14,095 bases of DNA, taken from NCBI GenBank assembly GCA_001805125.1, contig MHEF01000102.1:25069-39163 (forward strand), written 5' to 3'. This document shows, piece by piece, positions 1 to 6,038 of this stretch; the stretch's first letter is position 1, and every line of letters starts with the position of its first letter. The notes under the pieces were generated by a model, which saw only the letters and a list, made by a program, of their open reading frames with translations, was not told where the DNA came from and made no database searches. This DNA is from Nitrospirae bacterium RBG_13_39_12. Lineage in GTDB: Bacteria; Nitrospirota; Thermodesulfovibrionia; Thermodesulfovibrionales; SM23-35. The position numbers and the translations under genes are program-made.

Positions 1-658
1 GAACCTTCATGTTACTAAAGGCGAGATTGTCGGTCTACTCGGTCCTAACGGTGCGGGAAAAACAACTACCTTTTACATGATGGTTGGGATTATTAAGCCT
101 GATATGGGAAAAATATTTCTCAACAATGAAGATTTAACCGGGCTTCCTATGTACCGTAGGGCCAGGATGGGAATAAGTTACCTGCCCCAGGAACCATCAA
201 TTTTCAGGAAACTCACGGTTGAAGATAATCTCAGGGCAGTATTCGAAATAAAGGGAGCAGGTAAGGATGAGATTGATACCGAGGTAGCCCGTTTGCTAAC
301 CGAGTTTAACCTTACAGACCTTGCAAAAAAGGATAGTTATAAGCTTTCCGGAGGCGAGAGAAGAAAGACTGAAATAGCAAGGGCGATTGCAATTAAGCCT
401 ATGTTTATACTATTTGATGAACCATTTGCAGGCATTGACCCCATTGCGATAATAGAACTCAAAAAGATGCTGAATTATCTGAAAGACACAGGGCTTGGAA
501 TACTTATAACAGACCACAACGTAAGAGATACTCTTTCAATAACAGACAGGGCTTATATTATAAGCAATGGGGAGATACTCGAAGAGGGCAGCCCTGATAA
601 AATTGTAAAAGATACCAGAGTCAAAGAGGCTTTTCTCGGAGAGGAGTTCAGGCTCTAA
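1..658 (+). CDS. lptB: LPS export ABC transporter ATP-binding protein LptB (5' partial)
   Basis: LptB is the cytoplasmic ATPase of the LptB2FG complex, which extracts lipopolysaccharide from the inner membrane and drives it along the Lpt bridge to the outer membrane. The reading frame is open from base 2, so the gene starts outside the window. About 218 residues are visible against a usual length near 240, so about 20 N-terminal residues are missing. The Walker A motif GPNGAGKT lies at bases 41-64, the ABC signature LSGGERRK starts near base 344, the Walker B stretch ILFDEPFAGIDP near base 407, and the H-loop as ITDHN after it. The LSGGERRKTEIARA and DEPFAGIDP wording is typical of LptB rather than of other ABC ATPases. 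Its TAA overlaps the ATG of rpoN by one base, so the two are translationally coupled. The lptB-rpoN pairing is well known in Gram-negative bacteria. The first ATG inside the window (base 77) lies after Walker A and is not the true start. Confidence 0.95.
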   Translation, partial: NLHVTKGEIVGLLGPNGAGKTTTFYMMVGIIKPDMGKIFLNNEDLTGLPMYRRARMGISYLPQEPSIFRKLTVEDNLRAVFEIKGAGKDEIDTEVARLLTEFNLTDLAKKDSYKLSGGERRKTEIARAIAIKPMFILFDEPFAGIDPIAIIELKKMLNYLKDTGLGILITDHNVRDTLSITDRAYIISNGEILEEGSPDKIVKDTRVKEAFLGEEFRL

Positions 659-2097
659 TGGCTCTTGAAAGCAGACTTGAACTCAAGATATCTCAAAAGT
701 TAATACTTACACCTCAACTTCAGCAGGCTATAAAACTTCTTCAACTGACACATCTTGAACTTTTGCAGTTTCTCAACCAGGAACTTGTTGAAAATCCATT
801 ACTTGAGGAATCAGATGATGAGATGCCCATCGAAGAGCTTACTCAGGAAGAAAGAGATTCTGTAGAAATCGAAGAGGCATCTGAAGATGCAGAACTTCCC
901 CTCGAAAAGCTCATGAATTTCACTGTTGACGAGTATTTTGAAGAAAGGGGGTCTGACGGTAGAGACCTTGGTTACTTCAATCCGGGTACTGTAACTCCCC
1001 CGTCGTTTGAGCACTTTGTCGCTAAGGAAACAGACCTCTATGATCATCTATTATGGCAATTGCGATTTTCCAGTGTATCAGACAGCATTAAAAACGTTGG
1101 GGAAATAATAATCGGCAATATTGATGAAAACGGCTATTTGAGAGAATCTATCGACGAGATAATTAATGAAGCTGAAACTGACAGGGAAACAGCTGAGAAA
1201 GCACTTTCTTTGATACAAAGTTTTGATCCACAGGGGATAGGCGCAAGAAGCGTAACTGAATGTCTACTCCTGCAACTCGGGGTGCTGAATCTCCAGGATA
1301 CCCTTGTAGAAAAAATAATTGCTAACAATATGGAAGAACTAGAAAAGAAAAAGTATGCAAAAATTGCTCAGCAGTACAATCTGCCATTGAAAGATATTAT
1401 GTCCGCTGTAACAATCATAAAGGGGCTTGATCCAAAACCTGGTATAAATTTTTCAAATTCCATTACAAACTATGTTATTCCTGACGTGTATGTAATCAGG
1501 ACAGAAGACGGTTATCAAATTATTTTAAACGATGACGACATACCTCGACTGAGAATAAGTAGTTTCTACAAAAAAATTTTCAAACAGAATAATGCCTTTT
1601 CAAAAGAAGATAAACAATTTTTCATCGAAAAGCTGCGTTCAGCAGTTGGATTAATAAAAAGTCTTGATCAGCGTAACAGAACCATTTACAAAGTAACTGA
1701 AAGTCTTCTGGATCTTCAATCGGAATTTTTTGATAAGGGCATGGAATATCTCAAACCCTTAACACTCAGGGATGTTGCTACAAGATTAAATATGCATGAA
1801 AGTACAATAAGCAGGGTTACATCTAGTAAATATTTTTCATGTGCACATGGAACATTCAGTTTCAGGTCCGTCTTCAGCAGTGCGCTCCAGAGTGATATAG
1901 GGAGCATTTCGTCTACGTCTGTAAAGAACGTTATAAAAAAGATAGTTATAGAAGAAGATTCCAGGAAACCATTTAGTGATCATCACATAACTGAGATGCT
2001 AAAGAGAAGCGGCATTATAATCGCCAGAAGGACTGTTGCGAAATACAGGGATGAATTAGGGATTCCATCACAAACAATGCGCAAGAAAATTGACTGA
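658..2097 (+). CDS. rpoN: RNA polymerase sigma-54 factor RpoN
   Basis: Sigma-54 directs RNA polymerase to -24/-12 promoters and needs an AAA+ enhancer-binding activator to melt DNA. The 479 residues match the family length. Region I at residues 1-50 is Gln/Leu-rich (ISQKLILTPQLQQAIKLLQL) and is the activator-responsive part. Residues about 52-100 are acidic (region II), followed by the core-binding domain. A helix-turn-helix lies near residues 370-392 (LRDVATRLNMHESTISRVT), followed by the GTFSFRSVFSS segment. The RpoN box that reads the -24 element is ARRTVAKYR at residues 456-464. Nothing appears missing. The ATG shares its A with the lptB stop, with no separate ribosome site needed. hpf follows 15 bases downstream. 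I found no clear -24/-12 promoter in this window, so its targets are elsewhere. Confidence 0.97.
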   Translation: MALESRLELKISQKLILTPQLQQAIKLLQLTHLELLQFLNQELVENPLLEESDDEMPIEELTQEERDSVEIEEASEDAELPLEKLMNFTVDEYFEERGSDGRDLGYFNPGTVTPPSFEHFVAKETDLYDHLLWQLRFSSVSDSIKNVGEIIIGNIDENGYLRESIDEIINEAETDRETAEKALSLIQSFDPQGIGARSVTECLLLQLGVLNLQDTLVEKIIANNMEELEKKKYAKIAQQYNLPLKDIMSAVTIIKGLDPKPGINFSNSITNYVIPDVYVIRTEDGYQIILNDDDIPRLRISSFYKKIFKQNNAFSKEDKQFFIEKLRSAVGLIKSLDQRNRTIYKVTESLLDLQSEFFDKGMEYLKPLTLRDVATRLNMHESTISRVTSSKYFSCAHGTFSFRSVFSSALQSDIGSISSTSVKNVIKKIVIEEDSRKPFSDHHITEMLKRSGIIIARRTVAKYRDELGIPSQTMRKKID

Positions 2098-2112
2098 TTA
2101 AAAGGAGGGGCT

Positions 2113-2637
2113 ATGAACATTATCGTTACAGGAAGACATCTTGAGGTTACACCTGCTCTGAAAAAATATGCTGAAAAGAAGATTAGAAGATTTGACCGTT
2201 ATCTGTCTAACATATCAGAGGCGATCGTTACTCTCAGCGTGGAAAAGTACAGACATAAAGTAGAAGTTTTGCTAAAAGCAAATGGCATCCTTATACAGGC
2301 AGAGGGGATTACAGGCGAGGTTTATTCATCAATCGATGAGGTTGCCGAGAAACTCGAGAGACAGATAAAGAAGTACAAGGAAAAACTTGTTTCGCATAGA
2401 AAAGTTGAGGGGAAAGCAGGCACAATAAATACGGAGGGTGCACCAATCATTGAGGTTGGCAGGATTATAAAAAATAAACGTTTTGAGCTGAAACCGATGA
2501 GCCCTGATGAAGCTGCCATGCAGATGGATTTGCTTGATAAACCCTTCTTCGTTTTTACAAATGATAACAGCGGGGACATAAATGTCATATATCGAAGAAG
2601 AGATGGCAATTTTGGACTCATAGAGCCTGTTAGATGA
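2113..2637 (+). CDS. hpf: Ribosome hibernation-promoting factor HPF, long form
   Basis: HPF binds the 30S decoding region and silences 70S ribosomes in stationary phase; long forms also dimerise ribosomes to 100S through a C-terminal domain. At 174 residues this is the long form. Residues 1-100 form the S30AE/RaiA domain, beginning MNIIVTGRHLEVTPALKKYA, with the basic helix KKIRRFDRY. After a linker (about 100-112) comes the C-terminal dimerisation domain at residues 113-172 (VGRIIKNKRFELKPMSPDEA, then VFTNDNSGDINVIYRRRDGN). A strong ribosome site AAGGAGGGG at 2102-2110 fixes the ATG at 2113. The TGA overlaps the ATG of rapZ (ATGA). An hpf gene downstream of rpoN is a classic arrangement. Confidence 0.95.
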   Translation: MNIIVTGRHLEVTPALKKYAEKKIRRFDRYLSNISEAIVTLSVEKYRHKVEVLLKANGILIQAEGITGEVYSSIDEVAEKLERQIKKYKEKLVSHRKVEGKAGTINTEGAPIIEVGRIIKNKRFELKPMSPDEAAMQMDLLDKPFFVFTNDNSGDINVIYRRRDGNFGLIEPVR

Positions 2638-3500
2638 AAAACCCCAAGGAGTCTGGTTTACCGGAGATAGTTATCATTACCGGTCTTTCCGGATCTGGCA
2701 AGACCGTTGCATTAAGAGCTCTTGAAGATTCTGACTTCTTTTGTGTTGACAACCTTCCCATCACACTTATCGACTCATTTGTTTCAATCGTATCCAAAAA
2801 CAGTGAGATAAAGAAAATAGGGATAGGTATTGATATACGAGAAAAAGGATTTTTATCTGAAATAAGTGAGGTACTAAACACTCTTAAAAATAAATACCGG
2901 GCAGAAATTCTTTTTTTCGAGGCAGAAAGGGAAGCGCTGCTTAGAAGATTTAAAGAGACCCGCAGACCACATCCACTCGGAGGGAATATAGATGAAGCGA
3001 TCCAGATCGAAAAGGAAAGACTTTCTCTTCTGAAGGATGCTGCTGACAGAATCATTGACACCTCTTCTTTTACCCCTCATCAGCTCAGACAGCTTCTTAC
3101 GTCTCTTTACAGGATACAGAAGGGGAAAAAAATGATGACAGTTGTGCTTCTTTCTTTCGGCTTTAAATTCGGAACACCACAGAACATCGACCTGCTTTTT
3201 GATGTAAGGTTTCTGCCTAACCCGCACTTTGTACCAAAACTAAAAGCACTCAAAGGTACAGATAAAAATGTCTCTGATTACGTACTTAAAAAGCAAGCGA
3301 CAAAGGTGTTTATGCGTAAAATTAAAGATTTAATGGATTTTCTTATCCCTCTATACATAAAAGATGGAAGATCTTATCTGACAATTGCTATCGGATGCAC
3401 AGGAGGAACCCATCGTTCCCCGGCGATTGTGGAAAAAATGCAGAGCTATCTTAAAAAACATCCGATAGATTTAAATATTGTGCATAGGGACATTTGCTAA
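2634..3500 (+). CDS. rapZ: RNase adapter / nucleotide-binding protein RapZ (YvcJ family)
   Basis: RapZ-family proteins are nucleotide-binding P-loop proteins. In Escherichia coli RapZ presents the sRNA GlmZ to RNase E and so tunes GlmS and amino-sugar synthesis; in other phyla the role is less clear. The 288 residues match the usual length. Walker A is GLSGSGKT at residues 17-24, and an RRPHPL-type segment follows near residues 110-114. The C-terminal domain carries the conserved GCTGG at 254-258 followed by HRS at 260-262, the family's most characteristic stretch. Start overlap ATGA with hpf indicates coupled translation. The gene ends the operon: hprK and PTS genes that often sit beside rapZ are not here. 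The frame looks intact. Confidence 0.94.
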   Translation: MKNPKESGLPEIVIITGLSGSGKTVALRALEDSDFFCVDNLPITLIDSFVSIVSKNSEIKKIGIGIDIREKGFLSEISEVLNTLKNKYRAEILFFEAEREALLRRFKETRRPHPLGGNIDEAIQIEKERLSLLKDAADRIIDTSSFTPHQLRQLLTSLYRIQKGKKMMTVVLLSFGFKFGTPQNIDLLFDVRFLPNPHFVPKLKALKGTDKNVSDYVLKKQATKVFMRKIKDLMDFLIPLYIKDGRSYLTIAIGCTGGTHRSPAIVEKMQSYLKKHPIDLNIVHRDIC

Positions 3501-3596
3501 TGTGACCGGGGCACATTCCATTATTCAGTATTAAATATCAAGCAGCTTACCTCGTAAATAAATTAGTTTAACCCAAATAATGCAATTGAATAATGT

Positions 3597-3675
3597 CCCG
3601 ATATCTATCGGGATCGATACCTTTTCGCCTCGGCGTCTCCTCGGCGACCCGCCCGAGGCGGGAATCCGCCTGAGG
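3597..3675. repeat. GC-rich palindromic repeat (REP-like)
   Basis: This block is much richer in GC than its surroundings and is built from palindromes. CCCGATA at 3597-3603 pairs with TATCGGG at 3606-3612. GCCTCGG at 3627-3633 pairs with CCGAGGC at 3653-3659, and GAGGCGG further pairs imperfectly with CCGCCTGAGGGCGG after it. Such clustered palindromes in a spacer are typical of REP-like dispersed elements. A second CCGCCTCAGG word occurs near 12220, upstream of the other tRNA-Ser. There is no coding signal and no T-run, so a terminator is less likely. Confidence 0.6.
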
Positions 3676-3978
3676 GCGGAAGTGTACCTTTAACTAATGG
3701 TATAGGGAATATTTTCATCAATGGAACAAATAAAGATAATCTCAATAAATTCATCGAGTTAAATAAATTTATGAGCAATGTCTGCATTTTTCGGCTCAGT
3801 TTATGTATTTTTTTTATTGTCTATAAGTAGCAAATACGGACTTTTTTAAGTCTGCAAATTAATACACAGGGACTATAATGTGCGATAGTATTTTATCCTT
3901 GGTGAATTTATAAAAAATTACGAATAATGCGGGATAATATATATATGTCAGTTTACAAAGTTCAATTTGAGTTGTTAC

Positions 3979-3984
3979 TATAAT
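3979..3984 (+). promoter_or_regulatory. Candidate -10 box for tRNA-Ser(GCT)
   Basis: A perfect TATAAT lies ten bases before the tRNA 5' end, which would start transcription close to the mature end. The upstream TTTACA at 3952-3957 is 21 bases away, longer than the usual 16-18, so the -35 is weak or absent. Position and match support it modestly. Confidence 0.3.
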
Positions 3985-3993
3985 ACTGCTTAA

Positions 3994-4083
3994 GGAGAGG
4001 TGGCCGAGCTGGCCGAAGGCAGCCGCCTGCTAAGCGGTTGTGGGGATAAAACCTCACCCAGGGTTCGAATCCCTGCCTCTCCG
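3994..4083 (+). tRNA. tRNA-Ser (anticodon GCT)
   Basis: A class II tRNA of 90 bases, reading AGC/AGU serine codons. The acceptor arm GGAGAGG (3994-4000) pairs with CCTCTCC (4076-4082), followed by discriminator G4083 and an encoded CCA at 4084-4086. The anticodon stem is 4022-4026 with 4034-4038 and the loop CTGCTAA places GCT at 4029-4031. A long variable arm (around TGTGGGGATAAAACCTCAC) is the serine hallmark, and the T arm reads GGGTTCGAATCCC. It stands alone between rapZ and the lipoprotein gene; I see no integrase or duplicated 3' end downstream that would mark an integrated element. Confidence 0.97.
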
Positions 4084-4128
4084 CCATAAAAGGTAAAGAT
4101 ATTTGACTATTGTTAAGCAAAAGATTAA

Positions 4129-4229
4129 AAGTAGAAACATATTGTTCATAAAGTTTGGCGTGCGGGGAACAGTATTCCCGGTTATCCATGTTCATATCAG
4201 CCAAAACTGCCTGAAAAATTTTTCTACTT
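4129..4229. other. Nested inverted repeats, possible structured RNA
   Basis: Three inverted repeats are nested here. The outer pair is AAGTAGAAA (4129-4137) with TTTCTACTT (4221-4229), 9 bp and perfect. The middle pair is AGTTTGGC (4152-4159) with GCCAAAACT (4200-4208), 8 bp with one bulged A. The inner hairpin is GGGAA (4165-4169) with TTCCC (4175-4179) around a five-base loop. GTTCATA also occurs twice (4144-4150, 4190-4196). No gene or known RNA family is recognised. It could be a structured RNA, a leader of the lipoprotein gene, or the scar of a small hairpin element. It is unsupported beyond the pairing itself. Confidence 0.35.
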
Positions 4230-4306
4230 GTATATATTTGGCTTTGTAAATAATAATATGGATTAGAACTATTTATTTGACAATTTAAGAAAAAGAGGAG
4301 GATTTT

Positions 4307-4921
4307 ATGAAGAAAAAGTTGTTAGCTTTAACATTATGTTTTGTACTGGCTCTCTTGGTAATTTCATGTGAGAAGAAAGAAAATCAGCCACCTACTCCAC
4401 AGGCAACAGGACCATTACAACAGGTACCTGTTTCGCCTGGACAAATGCCCCCGGGGCAGATGCCACCTGGTCCGATGATGCAGGGTCCGATGTCACCGGG
4501 AAACCAACAGCGAGCTGCAGGTCCTTTTACGATGCCTGCTGGTAAGTCACAGGTGGTAGTCCCTGATTTTATTAAAGGGAAATGGAGTTCTGCAAAATTA
4601 ATTTTAGAAGACAAGGTCGCTAAGACAAGAAAGGAGTACATAGTAAAGCTTGGCAGCGATTTTAATGTACCTAATTCCAACATTAAAATATCTGTCGGTC
4701 AATATCTCCCGGACTTTAAGATGGAAGGCCTTACAATGACATCTTTATCAAATACACCCAATAATCCTGCTTTAGCGATAAAAATCTTTGAAAATAATAA
4801 ACAAATATTCCCTGCTCCTGGAAAACAATGGGGGTGGTTGTTCGAAAAGGTACCCAATATACATCCTTTTGAGCATGCAAGATACGGTATCACATTAAAG
4901 GAGGGTGTAAAGAAAGGATAA
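4307..4921 (+). CDS. Lipoprotein with DUF2155-like domain
   Basis: A 204-residue predicted lipoprotein. Residues 1-20 form a signal peptide (MKKK then a hydrophobic run) ending in VIS before Cys21, a plausible lipobox. Residues 28-68 are low-complexity, rich in Pro, Gln, Met and Gly, with GQMPPG repeated, and probably form a flexible tether. Residues 83-200 form a compact domain: GKWSSAKLILED, then LPDFKMEGLT, SNTPNNPALAIKIFE, WGWLFEKVP and a closing HARYGITL. The W...LPDF...NPA...GWLF...H..Y order resembles DUF2155 proteins, whose function is unknown. Ribosome site GAGGAGG (4295-4301) sits five bases before the ATG. The gene stands alone on the plus strand. It would be exported and lipid-anchored; which membrane is not clear (residue 22 is Glu, not Asp). 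Confidence 0.85.
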   Translation: MKKKLLALTLCFVLALLVISCEKKENQPPTPQATGPLQQVPVSPGQMPPGQMPPGPMMQGPMSPGNQQRAAGPFTMPAGKSQVVVPDFIKGKWSSAKLILEDKVAKTRKEYIVKLGSDFNVPNSNIKISVGQYLPDFKMEGLTMTSLSNTPNNPALAIKIFENNKQIFPAPGKQWGWLFEKVPNIHPFEHARYGITLKEGVKKG

Positions 4922-5249
4922 TCAAACGACTTAATCCATTTCAGTTTAATGTTATGTTTCAGTTTTAGAAAATTAAGTTCTGATAGTTTTGTTCTCATGT
5001 CCTGTAAGACATTTTACTCTTATGGCATGTAAAAATATTTTAAAATAAATCCTTTAAAGATAAGAATAGCCGGTCCGCTGGTTCATTCGGCAATATAATG
5101 CAGACTGTAATGCTGTTCCGTGATATATTTGCTTTGCATTTTGTTGACGACCGTACAGAAAATTATAATCTTTTTAGGTACCTTCCCCAAATATAGCAAA
5201 TTAACATGATATTGAAGGTGATTTAAAAAAATAAAAAACTATAAGCTTA
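4922..5249. other. Intergenic region after the lipoprotein gene
   Basis: AT-rich spacer of 328 bases with no gene I can support. It holds TTGACG (5144-5149) and TATAAT (5164-5169), but their spacing of 14 is too short for a normal promoter. No T-run terminator is seen after the lipoprotein gene. Confidence 0.5.
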
Positions 5250-5340
5250 TTAACCCAAAATGCATTTCACGGTAAGCATATGTGTAGCAAAAGCTCTTGA
5301 GTCCTCCTCCTTTAAAATCTAACTGCATTTTTCGGGTTGA
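5250..5340. repeat. About 90-bp element with terminal inverted repeats (MITE-like)
   Basis: The left end TTAACCCAAAATGCAT (5250-5265) is the inverted match of the right end TGCATTTTTCGGGTTGA (5324-5340), which reads TCAACCCGAAAAATGCA on the minus strand. The same end with the same inner bases recurs at 14019-14055: both copies read TTAACCC, A-run, CATTT, a short variable part, then GCATAT and TG. The interior of 5250-5340 does not code for a protein. The layout fits a small non-autonomous element or palindromic dispersed repeat. Its right end abuts the start region of the next gene. Confidence 0.6.
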
Positions 5341-5345
5341 TGATC

Positions 5346-5352
5346 AAGGAGG
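5346..5352 (+). promoter_or_regulatory. Ribosome binding site that fixes the start at 5358
   Basis: AAGGAGG, a perfect Shine-Dalgarno core, lies five bases before GTG 5358. In-frame codons TTG 5337 and ATG 5340 lie upstream of this site, so they are unlikely starts. An ATG at 5356 is in another frame that stops at once. A complementary TCCTCCTT at 5305-5312 could pair with 5346-5353. Confidence 0.7.
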
Positions 5353-5357
5353 ATCAT

Positions 5358-6017
5358 GTGGTTGAATTAGGACAAATAGAAAAGCCGGCAGCAGAAAGCT
5401 TTTCCGGAAAAAGAAAACTTTACTGCTTGTCAAATGTTCTGCCTCTTGAGGATGCAACAGATGAATACAAAGAGCTCTTTAATCAATACTGGGATGATGT
5501 GAATAAACAAATGAAAAAACTTGAAAGTATAGGAAAGATAAAAAAGATATTTTGTGAAAACATCTTAGCTCAAGGGGAAGAAGCTCTAAATATGTTAGCT
5601 AAAATCAATGAACGGGCACTTCAAATAATCAAGGGAAAGATCGAAGAAGGAGCTGTTCTTATACCTGTTGAACACGAAGAAATTCTCGGTCCTTTCATAG
5701 ATTGGGGCAACTGTTTAAGAGTGGTAAGAACGAAAAAGGTTTTTGATAAGGTGCTCGAGCTATATACAGAAATGTTAAACAAGAGACTTCAAAACATACT
5801 GGACGTGATAGAAAGTAACCTGTCCGAAGAGGAAGCAGGGCTGTTTATTATAAGGGATGAAGATAGGGTAAAGCTTCAGTTTCCAAAAGATATAGAGGTA
5901 TTTTTGATAACTCCACCATCTTATGACAGTATTATGAAGTGGTTCAGAGAAAGATGGAAGGAGATTTATCATGACAAAGAACCCGATACGGACAAAAATA
6001 ACGAAAATGAAGCATAA
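5358..6017 (+). CDS. Conserved-looking hypothetical protein upstream of mutS2
   Basis: A 219-residue soluble protein starting at GTG (MVELGQIEKPAAESF). I do not recognise a named family, although the layout reminds me of uncharacterised proteins in other bacteria. After KLYCLSNVLPLEDATDEYKE comes a helical, charged middle (DDVNKQMKKLESIGKIKKIF) that may be coiled coil. A distinctive EHEEILGPFIDWGNCLRVV follows, then a C-terminal part with LFIIRDEDRVKLQFPKDIEV, FLITPPSYDSIMKWFRERW. There is no signal peptide or membrane segment. The tail after about residue 208 is acidic and polar. mutS2 starts 21 bases downstream, so the two are probably co-transcribed, but that does not establish a shared function. 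Translation may start up to seven codons earlier (TTG 5337 or ATG 5340), though the ribosome site argues for GTG. Confidence 0.8.
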   Translation: MVELGQIEKPAAESFSGKRKLYCLSNVLPLEDATDEYKELFNQYWDDVNKQMKKLESIGKIKKIFCENILAQGEEALNMLAKINERALQIIKGKIEEGAVLIPVEHEEILGPFIDWGNCLRVVRTKKVFDKVLELYTEMLNKRLQNILDVIESNLSEEEAGLFIIRDEDRVKLQFPKDIEVFLITPPSYDSIMKWFRERWKEIYHDKEPDTDKNNENEA

Positions 6018-6038
6018 GATAAACAAGCAAGAATCTAC

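Larger units (their letters stand above)
3501..3993. other. Intergenic region after rapZ, 493 bases
   Basis: I see no convincing gene here. The stretch holds a GC-rich palindromic repeat (3597-3675), two words resembling the ends of the dispersed element described at 5250 (3568-3584 on plus, 3783-3794 on minus), and AT-rich sequence leading to tRNA-Ser. A 60-codon minus-strand frame across 3605-3787 is rejected because it runs through the palindromes. No hairpin followed by a T-run was seen after rapZ, so the operon's terminator is not identified. Confidence 0.6.

Noticed and set aside
3605..3787. 60-codon minus-strand frame
   Set aside because: It runs through the GC-rich palindromes, has no ribosome site and reads as low-quality Pro/Gly/Arg-rich sequence there.
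3994..4086. tRNA-Ser as an integration site for a mobile island
   Set aside because: There is no integrase and I see no repeat of the tRNA 3' end downstream other than the normal similarity to the second tRNA-Ser.
3962..4204. 80-codon minus-strand frame
   Set aside because: It crosses the whole tRNA-Ser gene on the opposite strand, a common artefact.
4384..4683. 99-codon minus-strand frame
   Set aside because: It is the shadow of the Pro/Gln/Met repeat of the lipoprotein, giving an artificial Gly/Pro/Cys-rich protein.
5144..5169. TTGACG and TATAAT promoter-like pair
   Set aside because: The spacing is 14 bases, below the usual 16-18, and it lies 190 bases before the next gene.
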